From NCBI GenBank assembly GCA_949127705.1, contig CASBQJ010000555.1:1-5676 (forward strand): a stretch of DNA of 5,676 bases, read 5' to 3'. The stretch is from Synechococcales cyanobacterium PMM_0085. Lineage in GTDB: Bacteria; Cyanobacteriota; Cyanobacteriia; Elainellales; Elainellaceae. Numbering within the stretch: the first letter of the stretch is position 1; every line of letters starts with the position of its first letter. A program made the translations under genes and the position numbers. Shown piece by piece: positions 1 through 5,003 of this stretch. The notes below the pieces were generated by a model. That model did not search any database and was not told where the DNA came from. It was given only the letters and a program-made list of their open reading frames with translations.

Positions 1-11
1 GTCAAACATAA

Positions 12-89
12 CCTGAGGTTATATGCATTATAAATAGCCTCAGGTTATATGCATTATAAATAACCTCAGGTTATATGCATTATAAAAAC
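12..89. repeat. Three tandem copies of a 26-bp AT-rich repeat
   Basis: Copies lie at 12-37, 38-63 and 64-89. Each begins CCT(G/C)AGGTTATATGCAT and continues with TATAAA and a variable last 3-4 bases. Copy 1 differs from copy 2 at the fourth base (G for C) and the last base; copy 3 differs at the end. With the flanking bases each copy contains an odd palindrome, TAACCT(C/G)AGGTTA, and an inner ATGCAT palindrome. Read on the minus strand, each copy carries a TATAAT. The array may continue left of the window. There are no spacers, so this is not a CRISPR array. Role unknown: a minisatellite or a cluster of protein-binding sites are both possible. Confidence 0.9.
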
Positions 90-316
90 AATCACTTTGG
101 TTTATGTTGCAAAAGAATCCAGATCCCTAGTATTGTGAAAATTGGGAGTTCTAAGGCGTTTTCTGAGAATTGAGGTCGGCGTTCCGATTAAAGTTTTTAG
201 AGTAGGATTTGGACTTCGCCTAGTTTCCTCCGCAGGCAAGATATTGTGTATCGACTGGTAGCGAATGTTTGGAATTTAGGCGTTGCTGCTGTGGCTTAAG
301 TGGCAAGGGCTATCGA
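90..316. other. Non-coding stretch with no supported gene
   Basis: Between the tandem repeats and the stem-loop at 317 I see no open frame with a plausible start and protein-like composition, no tRNA and no strong repeat. The only weak signal is a promoter-like pair on the + strand, TTGCAA at 107-112 and TATTGT at 131-136, each matching the sigma-70 consensus at four of six positions with an 18-nt spacer. This is below what I would call a promoter. It would give a leader of about 500 nt before ccmK. Confidence 0.5.
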
Positions 317-347
317 TTGATCTGCCTGTGTTAAGCGGGCAGATCAA
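317..347 (-). terminator. Stem-loop just after the minus-strand small ORF
   Basis: A perfect 10-bp inverted repeat, TTGATCTGCC (317-326) and GGCAGATCAA (338-347), flanks an 11-nt loop. On the minus strand it starts 2 nt after the TGA stop (349-351) of the small ORF, where a terminator or 3'-end stabilising hairpin would sit. No T-tract follows on either strand, so it is not a classical intrinsic terminator; many cyanobacterial terminators lack one. The dyad is seen directly; its role is inferred from position. Confidence 0.55.
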
Positions 348-348
348 A

Positions 349-546
349 TCAAGAAATGCTCACGCTACGATATTGCTTCGAAAGCGACATTTCTAAAAAT
401 TCAAACGCTTGCTTCCCAATCGGGCTCAAGTCTTGGTGACACGCAGTAAATTCATGGCAAAGTTGCAATCCACTTGCATAGTTCCCAGTCATGTCTAGTC
501 TCCAGAATAAGCGCTGATCGTTCGATAGATAGAGCGATAGGGGCAT
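349..546 (-). CDS. Small hypothetical protein, 65 aa, divergent from ccmK
   Basis: I do not recognise this protein and assign no function. The reading frame runs from ATG at 546 down to TGA at 349-351. The residue mix looks like a real soluble protein: a middle part rich in Trp, Phe, Cys and His (residues 11-36), then LSPIGKQAFEFLEMSLSKQ, which could form an amphipathic helix. There is no signal peptide or membrane segment. Upstream the frame stays open for seven codons to a TAG at 568-570, without another ATG. No clear Shine-Dalgarno precedes the start, which is common in cyanobacteria. A 10-bp stem-loop begins 2 nt after the stop and supports a real transcription unit. It is transcribed away from the ccm operon. 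It could still be a chance ORF. Confidence 0.42.
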   Translation of the reverse strand: MPLSLYLSNDQRLFWRLDMTGNYASGLQLCHEFTACHQDLSPIGKQAFEFLEMSLSKQYRSVSIS

Positions 547-570
547 TCTAGAGCATAGACTAAGCAGCTA

Positions 571-598
571 GTTTGAAGCGATCGCCGGTGCTTCAAAC
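571..598. promoter_or_regulatory. Perfect 9-bp dyad in the ccmK upstream spacer
   Basis: GTTTGAAGC (571-579) and GCTTCAAAC (590-598) are perfect inverted repeats around a 10-nt centre that overlaps a HIP1 site (578-585). The dyad lies between the divergent small ORF (start at 546) and ccmK (start at 652), 53 nt upstream of the ccmK ATG. It could be an operator for a dimeric regulator acting on both genes, or a hairpin in the ccmK leader RNA. No T-tract follows, and I see no convincing -10/-35 pair next to it. Confidence 0.5.
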
Positions 599-651
599 GA
601 TAGTGGCAGTTCGAGAAAGTTTGGTTGCACATTTTTGGAAGGGAAAGAACG

Positions 652-993
652 ATGGCAATTGCAGTTGGAATGGTAGAAACCCTTGGGTTCCCCGCCGTAG
701 TAGAAGCAGCGGACGCGATGGTTAAAGCAGCCCGCGTGACCTTGGTAGGTTACGAAAAAATTGGCAGTGGTCGAGTCACTGTGATTGTGCGTGGCGACGT
801 GTCTGAAGTGCAAGCTTCTGTTGCTGCCGGGATTGAAAATGTCAAGCGAGTCAATGGCGGACAGGTTTTGTCTACCCACATCATTGCTCGCCCCCACGAA
901 AACCTAGAGTACGTTCTACCGATTCGCTACACCGAAGCTGTGGAAGCCTTCCGCGAAAGCGTCAGTGGTATTCGCCCCATGAACCGTCCATAA
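652..993 (+). CDS. ccmK: CcmK, hexameric beta-carboxysome shell protein
   Basis: Main facet protein of the carboxysome shell. It is a single-BMC-domain protein that forms hexamers tiling into sheets, with a central pore thought to pass bicarbonate and RuBP. The 113-aa protein begins MAIAVGM and has the pore loop KIGSG (residues 36-40), then VTVIVRGDV and the conserved IIARPHENLEYVLPIRYTEAVE. The start at 652 matches the family N-terminus and is preceded by a purine-rich GGAAGGGAAAG (637-647). An in-frame TTG at 625 would add nine residues that do not fit the family. Residues 101-113 extend past the roughly 102-103 aa of typical CcmK2, making the length closer to CcmK1 proteins. I cannot choose between K1 and K2 by sequence alone. 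First gene of the ccm operon, six bases before ccmL. No second ccmK lies in the 650 bases upstream. Confidence 0.97.
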   Translation: MAIAVGMVETLGFPAVVEAADAMVKAARVTLVGYEKIGSGRVTVIVRGDVSEVQASVAAGIENVKRVNGGQVLSTHIIARPHENLEYVLPIRYTEAVEAFRESVSGIRPMNRP

Positions 994-999
994 CCTCGC

Positions 1000-1302
1000 A
1001 TGCAAATTGCTAGGGTTTGTGGCACGGTCGTCAGCAATCAAAAAGAGCCTAGTCTCATGGGGGTTAAGTTCCTACTGCTGCAACTACTCGATGCAGAGGG
1101 CAAGCCAATGCCTGAGTATGAAGTGGCGGCAGACAGCGTCGGGGCTGGGCTGGATGAATGGGTATTAGTGAGTCGAGGTAGCGCTGCTCGCCAAACGTCG
1201 AGTAGCGAGGTTCGTCCATTAGATGCTCTGGTTGTTGGCATTATTGACACGGTTAGCGTAGAGAACTATCTCCTCTACAGCAAGCGCGACCAAGATCGGT
1301 AA
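1000..1302 (+). CDS. ccmL: CcmL, pentameric carboxysome vertex protein
   Basis: Forms pentamers that cap the twelve vertices of the icosahedral shell; without it, carboxysomes become elongated. The 100-aa protein has the usual CcmL/EutN length and features: N-terminal MQIARVCGTVVSNQKEPSL, a core GVKFLLLQLLD, the region AADSVGAGLDEWVLVSRGSAAR (residues 44-65), and VVGIIDTV near the C-terminus. The start ATG lies six bases after the ccmK stop. There is no clear Shine-Dalgarno of its own, so translation is probably coupled to ccmK. A 211-bp gap containing a stem-loop separates it from ccmM, which may lower downstream transcription. Confidence 0.97.
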   Translation: MQIARVCGTVVSNQKEPSLMGVKFLLLQLLDAEGKPMPEYEVAADSVGAGLDEWVLVSRGSAARQTSSSEVRPLDALVVGIIDTVSVENYLLYSKRDQDR

Positions 1303-1311
1303 GTCGCTGAA

Positions 1312-1340
1312 TGGGGTGGAGGCGATCGCCCTTCACCTCA
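1312..1340 (+). terminator. Stem-loop 9 nt after ccmL, possible partial terminator
   Basis: Bases 1312-1322 pair with 1330-1340 to give an 11-bp stem with two G.U pairs (TGGGGTGGAGG with CCCTTCACCTCA, whose first C is in the stem base at 1330) and a 7-nt loop containing the core of a HIP1 site (1322-1329). The sequence after it is moderately T-rich (GTTCTGTAAGTTTTCT) rather than a clean T-tract. It lies inside the operon, so full termination is unlikely. Partial termination or RNA 3'-end protection of the ccmK-ccmL message is more plausible. The pairing is visible; the role is inferred. Confidence 0.45.
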
Positions 1341-1513
1341 AGTTCTGTAAGTTTTCTCCTTGGCTGTGAGTTGCGATCGCCAGCAGCCCCGCCCTGTTTT
1401 TGACTGGTCTGTTTTTGTTTGTGAGTTTTGCTGAGACGCGTTTTTCACACGTGCGCTTTATCTTGTAACGATCTTTTTAACCTCGCTCTGCTCAGTCTGG
1501 AGAAATGTAATTC
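1341..1513 (+). other. Rest of the ccmL-ccmM spacer and ccmM leader
   Basis: This non-coding stretch holds a second HIP1 site (1373-1380), a T-rich segment (1397-1446) and the ccmM ribosome-binding region. TTGACT at 1400-1405 resembles a -35 box but has no -10 at the right distance, so I do not call a promoter. GGAG at 1499-1502 is the likely Shine-Dalgarno for ccmM. A start-stop pair ATGTAA (1505-1510) sits between it and the real ATG at 1514. Confidence 0.5.
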
Positions 1514-3268
1514 ATGGTCGCCCTTAGCGCTGCCGCTCCTCCTACACCCTGGTCAAAGAGCCTGGCACAGCCCAAGATCCATGACACCGCCTACGTTCAC
1601 TCTTTCTCAACTGTTCTTGGAGATGTTTCGGTTGGGGCAAACGTACTGATTGCTCCAGGAACCTCAATTCGAGCAGATGAGGGGAGTCCTTTTCGGGTAG
1701 GAGATGGCAGCAACATCCAGGATGGTGCTGTCATCCACGGCTTGCAGCAAGGGCGAGTGTTAGGAGACGATCAGCAGTCGTACTCTGTTTGGATTGGCAA
1801 AAATACGTCGATCACCCACATGGCTTTGATCCATGGTCCTGCCTATGTGGGTGATAACTGTTTTATTGGCTTCCGCTCTACTGTGTTCAATGCTCGAATT
1901 GGCGAGGGCAGCGTCATTATGATGCACGTACTCGTCCAGGATGTAGAGATTCCTCCCGGTAAGTACGTACCGTCTGGCTCTATGATTACGACTCAACAGC
2001 AGGCCGATCGCCTGCCAGACGTTCAATCTGTTGATGTTGAGTTTGCGACCCATGTCGTTGGTATCAACGACGCTCTGCGGTCTGGTCAGCATCGTGCAGG
2101 CGATATCGCTCACATTGCCCCTAGCCGCGACCCGTTGCAGCACTCTGCCAGCAACGCTGAACATTCCTATCATTCCAGCCAAAACCCTGAGATGCTAAAT
2201 ACTCGTTTGAACCCAGAAGTTGTAGACCAGGTGCGCCAACTCCTCGCCCAGGGCTATCGAATTGCGACCGAACACGCGGATACTCGTCGGTTTCAGACTG
2301 GCTCATGGAGTAGCTGCGCGCCGATTCAGGCGATGCGGGAGTCTGATGTGCTAGTCGGCCTTGAAGCATGCGTTGCGGATCATCCAGGTGAGTATGTGCG
2401 GCTAATTGGTGTGGATACCCAGTCGAAGCGGCGGGTGGCCGAACTGATGGTACAGCGCCCCGGCGATCCGCGCTCCGCGCAGGCAAGCCAACGCTCCCAA
2501 CCGACCGTGCCCGCCCCGTCCTATGGTGGCCGCCAAAACAGCCAAAACAGCTACAGCAACGCCAGCAGCTACGGTAGTGCCAGCGGCCACAGCAGCGCAC
2601 CTGCGTCTCGGGGCAGCCTGCCGTCAGAAGTCGTAGACTATGTTCGCACAATGGTGTCACAAGGCTACAAGATTGGCACCGAGCACGCCGATAGGCGTCG
2701 GTTCCAAACCAGCTCTTGGTATACCTGTACTCCTATTCAGGCTAGCCGCGACAGCGAAGCGATTTCAGCCCTACAAACCTGTCTAACCGAACATTCTGGT
2801 GAATACGTGCGCGTGTTTGGCATTAACCCGGCGTTGAAACAGCGGGTGGGAGAAATGATTGTGCAGCGTCCCGATGGCATCTCTGGCAATGGGGTTCCGG
2901 CGACGTCTGCCAGCGTTCAATCGAGTGCAGCCTATGGCAGCCAGTCGCAGAGTACGGCTAAAAGTGCTGCCACCAGCTATGGCTCGCCCAGTCGCGGCGA
3001 TCGCCTCAGTGCCGAGGTGGTTGACCAAGTTCGCCAACTGCTGTCTAAGGGCTATCGGGTTGCCGCCGAGCATGCAGATGCCCGTCGGTTCCAAAGTGGC
3101 TCTTGGCACACCTGCGCGCCGATTGAAAGTACCCGCGAAGGGGATGTATTGGCGGCACTCGAAGTCTGCGTGAACGAGAATAAAGGGGAATATATCCGGA
3201 TCTATGGCGTTGATACCCAGTCAAAACGGCGCGTTGTAGAAACAATCATCCAGCGACCAGTGCGTTAG
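1514..3268 (+). CDS. ccmM: CcmM, carboxysome scaffold with three SSUL modules
   Basis: Organises the carboxysome core: it links Rubisco into a condensate and connects it to CcmN, the shell and carbonic anhydrase. The protein has 584 aa. Residues 1-205 form a left-handed beta-helix of the gamma-carbonic-anhydrase type with metal-ligand histidines H75 (VIHGL), H102 and H107 (THMALIHG). Three RbcS-like modules follow at about 232-316, 369-453 and 498-582, each with HAD.RRF, SSW or GSW and GEY(V/I)R motifs, joined by Ser/Gln/Tyr-rich linkers. Each module has a Cys pair spaced 18 residues apart: C268/C286, C405/C423, C534/C552. In the CA domain the activating C194/C200 pair of the Thermosynechococcus protein is replaced by R194 and H200, so CA activity is probably absent. 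The start at 1514 gives a histidine numbering identical to that protein. Confidence 0.97.
   Translation: MVALSAAAPPTPWSKSLAQPKIHDTAYVHSFSTVLGDVSVGANVLIAPGTSIRADEGSPFRVGDGSNIQDGAVIHGLQQGRVLGDDQQSYSVWIGKNTSITHMALIHGPAYVGDNCFIGFRSTVFNARIGEGSVIMMHVLVQDVEIPPGKYVPSGSMITTQQQADRLPDVQSVDVEFATHVVGINDALRSGQHRAGDIAHIAPSRDPLQHSASNAEHSYHSSQNPEMLNTRLNPEVVDQVRQLLAQGYRIATEHADTRRFQTGSWSSCAPIQAMRESDVLVGLEACVADHPGEYVRLIGVDTQSKRRVAELMVQRPGDPRSAQASQRSQPTVPAPSYGGRQNSQNSYSNASSYGSASGHSSAPASRGSLPSEVVDYVRTMVSQGYKIGTEHADRRRFQTSSWYTCTPIQASRDSEAISALQTCLTEHSGEYVRVFGINPALKQRVGEMIVQRPDGISGNGVPATSASVQSSAAYGSQSQSTAKSAATSYGSPSRGDRLSAEVVDQVRQLLSKGYRVAAEHADARRFQSGSWHTCAPIESTREGDVLAALEVCVNENKGEYIRIYGVDTQSKRRVVETIIQRPVR
2192..3268 (+). 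other. ccmM: Probable short CcmM form (M35-like) from an internal start
   Basis: In Synechococcus elongatus, ccmM gives a full-length protein and a short form made only of SSUL modules, by internal translation initiation. Here the only ATG between the CA domain and SSUL1 is codon 227 (2192-2194), five residues before SSUL1. It would give a 358-aa product of about 39 kDa. The sequence before it (CAAAACCCTGAG) has no proper Shine-Dalgarno, so the exact start is uncertain. TTG at 2207 is a weaker alternative. The existence of a short form is inferred from the family. Confidence 0.5.
2207..3259 (+). repeat. Three SSUL (RbcS-like) repeats within ccmM
   Basis: In-gene repeats lie at about 2207-2461, 2618-2872 and 3005-3259, each 85 codons, with linkers of about 52 and 44 codons. 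All three share a start (L(N/S/P)xEVVDxVR), HAD.RRFQ(T/S), a W followed three residues later by Cys, and an end in QRP. Modules 1 and 3 share the string GVDTQSKRR, which module 2 replaces with GINPALKQR. This suggests modules 1 and 3 are closer to each other or have been homogenised. The linkers are low-complexity and have diverged freely. Confidence 0.9.
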
Positions 3269-3296
3269 GACTGAGTGAGTTTTAGATTCCTGGGTA

Positions 3297-3338
3297 TGAG
3301 GTTTGAGTTAACCGCCTAACGGCCTAATTCAAACCTCA
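3297..3338 (+). terminator. Long stem-loop in the ccmM-ccmN spacer
   Basis: A perfect 10-bp pairing, TGAGGTTTGA (3297-3306) with TCAAACCTCA (3329-3338), continues inward through one G.U pair and three A-T pairs (3307-3310 with 3325-3328). It is topped by a small CCG/CGG hairpin (3312-3314 with 3320-3322). It starts 28 nt after the ccmM stop. What follows is A/C-rich with no T-tract, so an RNA-stabilising or processing hairpin, or a partial terminator inside the operon, is more likely than full termination. Confidence 0.5.
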
Positions 3339-3373
3339 ACCCTCAAAATTCAGAACTTGTTCTGTATTCCCTG

Positions 3374-3391
3374 ATGGACATTCCTGGTTGA
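3374..3391 (+). promoter_or_regulatory. Five-codon mini-ORF overlapping the ccmN start
   Basis: ATG at 3374 reads five codons (MDIPG) to a TGA at 3389-3391, which overlaps the ccmN ATG at 3391 as TGATG. Such an overlap can let a terminating ribosome restart on the next gene. ccmN has no good Shine-Dalgarno of its own, which gives this arrangement some meaning. However, the mini-ORF also lacks a clear Shine-Dalgarno and may be chance. Confidence 0.25.
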
Positions 3392-3999
3392 TGCACTTGC
3401 CCTCCTCATCGTCGCTGCCTCCCCGTCACTACGACAGTTGTGATGACATTGATGGAGGTATGCTTAGCGGCGGCAGTCATGGTCGCGTGACCGTCCATTC
3501 CAGTGTGGCGATCGCGCCTACGGCGCTGCTTCAGGCAGAACCCGGTAGTCATCTGATTCTGGCTGCGGGTGTTTGTGTGGGTGCGGGTGCCGTGTTACAT
3601 GCCCATGGTGGCACCTTAGAAATTGAATCTGGCGTGAGCCTCGGTGCGGCTGTACTGCTGATTGGCAGTGGGAAGGTGGGGGCTAATGCCTGCGTGGGTT
3701 CTATGGTAACGATTATGAATCCGGCGATCGCACCCGGCGACGTCATTGCCGCCGGAACGCTGTGGGGAGATGATAGCCGTGCGATCGAGCCAGCCCCCGA
3801 GCCATCTGCCAAGCAATCTCCCGAGCCAGCCCCCGAGCCACTCTCTGCTCAAAATGGCGCGGCCTCCAATGGCAAGTCAGAGGCGCACACACTAGATTCC
3901 CCCGCAGAACACGGAACTCCGCCAGTGACTGGGAAAGCCGCCCTCAATGAACTGATGACGGCCTTATTTCCTCATCGCCAGCACTTTGACCAGTCATAG
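3391..3999 (+). CDS. ccmN: CcmN, carboxysome core-to-shell adaptor
   Basis: Bridges the CcmM/Rubisco core and the CcmK shell. The protein has 202 aa. Residues ~31-126 show the short-period hydrophobic repeats of a left-handed beta-helix (for example VTVHSSVAIAPTALL and VLLIGSGKVGANACVGSMVTI), the part that binds the CcmM N-terminal domain in the family. A Pro/Ala/Glu/Ser-rich linker follows (~132-178). The last 22 residues contain GKAALNELMTALFPHR (181-196), an amphipathic helix matching the CcmN encapsulation peptide. I chose ATG 3391 because the resulting MHLP N-terminus matches S. elongatus CcmN from memory; TTG at 3388 would add one Met. It lies 122 nt after ccmM and 56 nt before ccmO, with no terminator before ccmO. 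Confidence 0.95.
   Translation: MHLPSSSSLPPRHYDSCDDIDGGMLSGGSHGRVTVHSSVAIAPTALLQAEPGSHLILAAGVCVGAGAVLHAHGGTLEIESGVSLGAAVLLIGSGKVGANACVGSMVTIMNPAIAPGDVIAAGTLWGDDSRAIEPAPEPSAKQSPEPAPEPLSAQNGAASNGKSEAHTLDSPAEHGTPPVTGKAALNELMTALFPHRQHFDQS
3787..3840 (+). repeat. 18-bp direct repeat in the CcmN linker
   Basis: GAGCCAGCCCCCGAGCCA occurs exactly at 3787-3804 and 3823-3840, a period of 36 bp or 12 codons. It encodes EPAPEP twice, as EPAPEPSAKQSPEPAPEP. The in-frame duplication lengthens the flexible linker between the beta-helix domain and the encapsulation peptide. Confidence 0.9.
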
Positions 4000-4055
4000 C
4001 GTTAACATGCTACAAGTGAGCGTGCCACGCGCATCACCCTAACTGGAGATGGACG

Positions 4056-4892
4056 ATGGAGCCAGACGGTACAACCGAGAGCCAGACTGGGTCAACCCGC
4101 CGTAAGCACGACTTTGGCGACAGTGCGTTGGGCATGGTCTGCACCCGCAGTTTCCCGGCAATTGTGGGCACCGCAGATATGATGCTGAAATCTGCTGGGG
4201 TGACGCTGGTTGGCTATGAAAAGATCGGCAGTGGCTACTGCACGGCTGTAGTTCGAGGCCGAATTGCCGATGTCCGAATTGCGGTAGATGTGGGCGTTAA
4301 AACGGCTGAAAAGTTTAACCAATTTATTTCTCAGACGATTATTGCGCGACCTTCGCTAAATTTAGAAGCGGTTTTGCCCATTGGCAGCAGACTCGCACAG
4401 TTTGTCTCTGATCAAGGCTACAGTCGCCTGAGTAATTTAGCCATTGGACTGTTAGAAACCCGAGGCTATCCGGCCATGGTCGGCGCGGCAGATGCGATGC
4501 TGAAGGCGGGAGATGTGCAGCTTGCTGCCTGTGAAACCATTGGTGATGGCCTGTGTACCGCAATTATTCGGGGGCGCGTGTCAGATGTGGCGATCGCCAT
4601 CGAAGCAGGCATGCACGAGGCGGAGCGGATTGGAGAACTCCATGCGGTCATGGTCATTCCTCGCCCCCTAGACGACCTAGAAGAAACCCTGCCAGTGGCC
4701 AGCTGCTGGATTGAGAGGCCAACTCCCTTGGCGCTGCCAATTGATCTGAAGGAACCGATCAAAGAATTGGCGCTGCAAGACACGGCCGAGGTGAGCGTCG
4801 AAACTACTCAGCAGGCAGAATTAGAGCCTCTGGTGATCCCAGAGCAGCGCGAACTGGAATTGGAACCAAACGAGGAGCGCCGAGAGGATTAA
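4056..4892 (+). CDS. ccmO: CcmO, tandem-BMC carboxysome shell protein
   Basis: Shell protein with two BMC domains in one chain. Such proteins form pseudohexameric trimers; CcmO is needed for a closed beta-carboxysome shell. In the 278-aa product, BMC1 spans ~23-108 (SALGMVCTRSFPAIVGTADMM, pore loop KIGSG at 56-60, TIIARPSLNLEAVLPI) and BMC2 ~127-213 (NLAIGLLETRGYPAMVGAADAM, pore loop TIGDG at 161-165, VIPRPLDDLEETLPV). The two pore loops differ, so the pore is not six-fold symmetric: KIGSG is as in CcmK, while TIGDG carries an acidic residue. Residues 214-278 form a Glu-rich tail, probably disordered. The start has GGAG at 4045-4048, seven bases before ATG 4056. Last gene of the operon; a strong stem-loop follows at 4945. 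Confidence 0.95.
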   Translation: MEPDGTTESQTGSTRRKHDFGDSALGMVCTRSFPAIVGTADMMLKSAGVTLVGYEKIGSGYCTAVVRGRIADVRIAVDVGVKTAEKFNQFISQTIIARPSLNLEAVLPIGSRLAQFVSDQGYSRLSNLAIGLLETRGYPAMVGAADAMLKAGDVQLAACETIGDGLCTAIIRGRVSDVAIAIEAGMHEAERIGELHAVMVIPRPLDDLEETLPVASCWIERPTPLALPIDLKEPIKELALQDTAEVSVETTQQAELEPLVIPEQRELELEPNEERRED

Positions 4893-4944
4893 ACAAAGTT
4901 TTAGGCGATTGAGGCTGCGGTTATAGCCGTCGCCAGACCTGCCG

Positions 4945-4977
4945 AGATCCCCGGATTCTTGGAGAATCCGGGGATCT
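4945..4977. terminator. Bidirectional stem-loop between convergent genes
   Basis: AGATCCCCGGATTC (4945-4958) and GAATCCGGGGATCT (4964-4977) form a perfect 14-bp stem with a 5-nt TTGGA loop. It lies 52 nt after the ccmO stop and 26 nt beyond the stop of the minus-strand P-loop gene, so it can end transcription from both sides. Neither strand has a proper T-tract after it, which is common in cyanobacteria. Confidence 0.8.
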
Positions 4978-5003
4978 AAACTCCTTAAGTAACTGCCATT
5001 CAC

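Noticed and set aside
12..89. CRISPR array
   Set aside because: The 26-bp units are directly adjacent with no spacers, and no cas genes are present.
625..651. Upstream TTG start for ccmK
   Set aside because: It would add nine residues (MHIFGRERT) not seen in CcmK proteins, and the purine-rich ribosome-binding region lies inside that stretch, before ATG 652.
568..897. 109-aa open frame on the minus strand
   Set aside because: It overlaps ccmK, whose frame is unmistakable, and its residues do not resemble a known protein.
1400..1430. Internal promoter for ccmM based on TTGACT
   Set aside because: No -10-like hexamer at 16-18 nt downstream.
1428..1649. 73-aa + strand frame overlapping the ccmM start
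   Set aside because: It overlaps the first 45 codons of ccmM in another frame, with a Leu-rich composition and no recognisable feature.
2001..2015. Further HIP1-like sites such as CCGATCGCC
   Set aside because: Only seven of eight bases match, so they were not counted.
2121..2660. 179-aa open frame on the minus strand inside ccmM
   Set aside because: Rich in Arg, Cys, Gly and Pro as expected for an antisense frame of a GC-rich gene, and it lies within the SSUL-coding region.
3351..3364. CAGAACTTGTTCTG near-palindrome upstream of ccmN
   Set aside because: The 6-bp arms have only a 2-nt centre, too short for a hairpin loop. An operator is possible but nothing else supports it.
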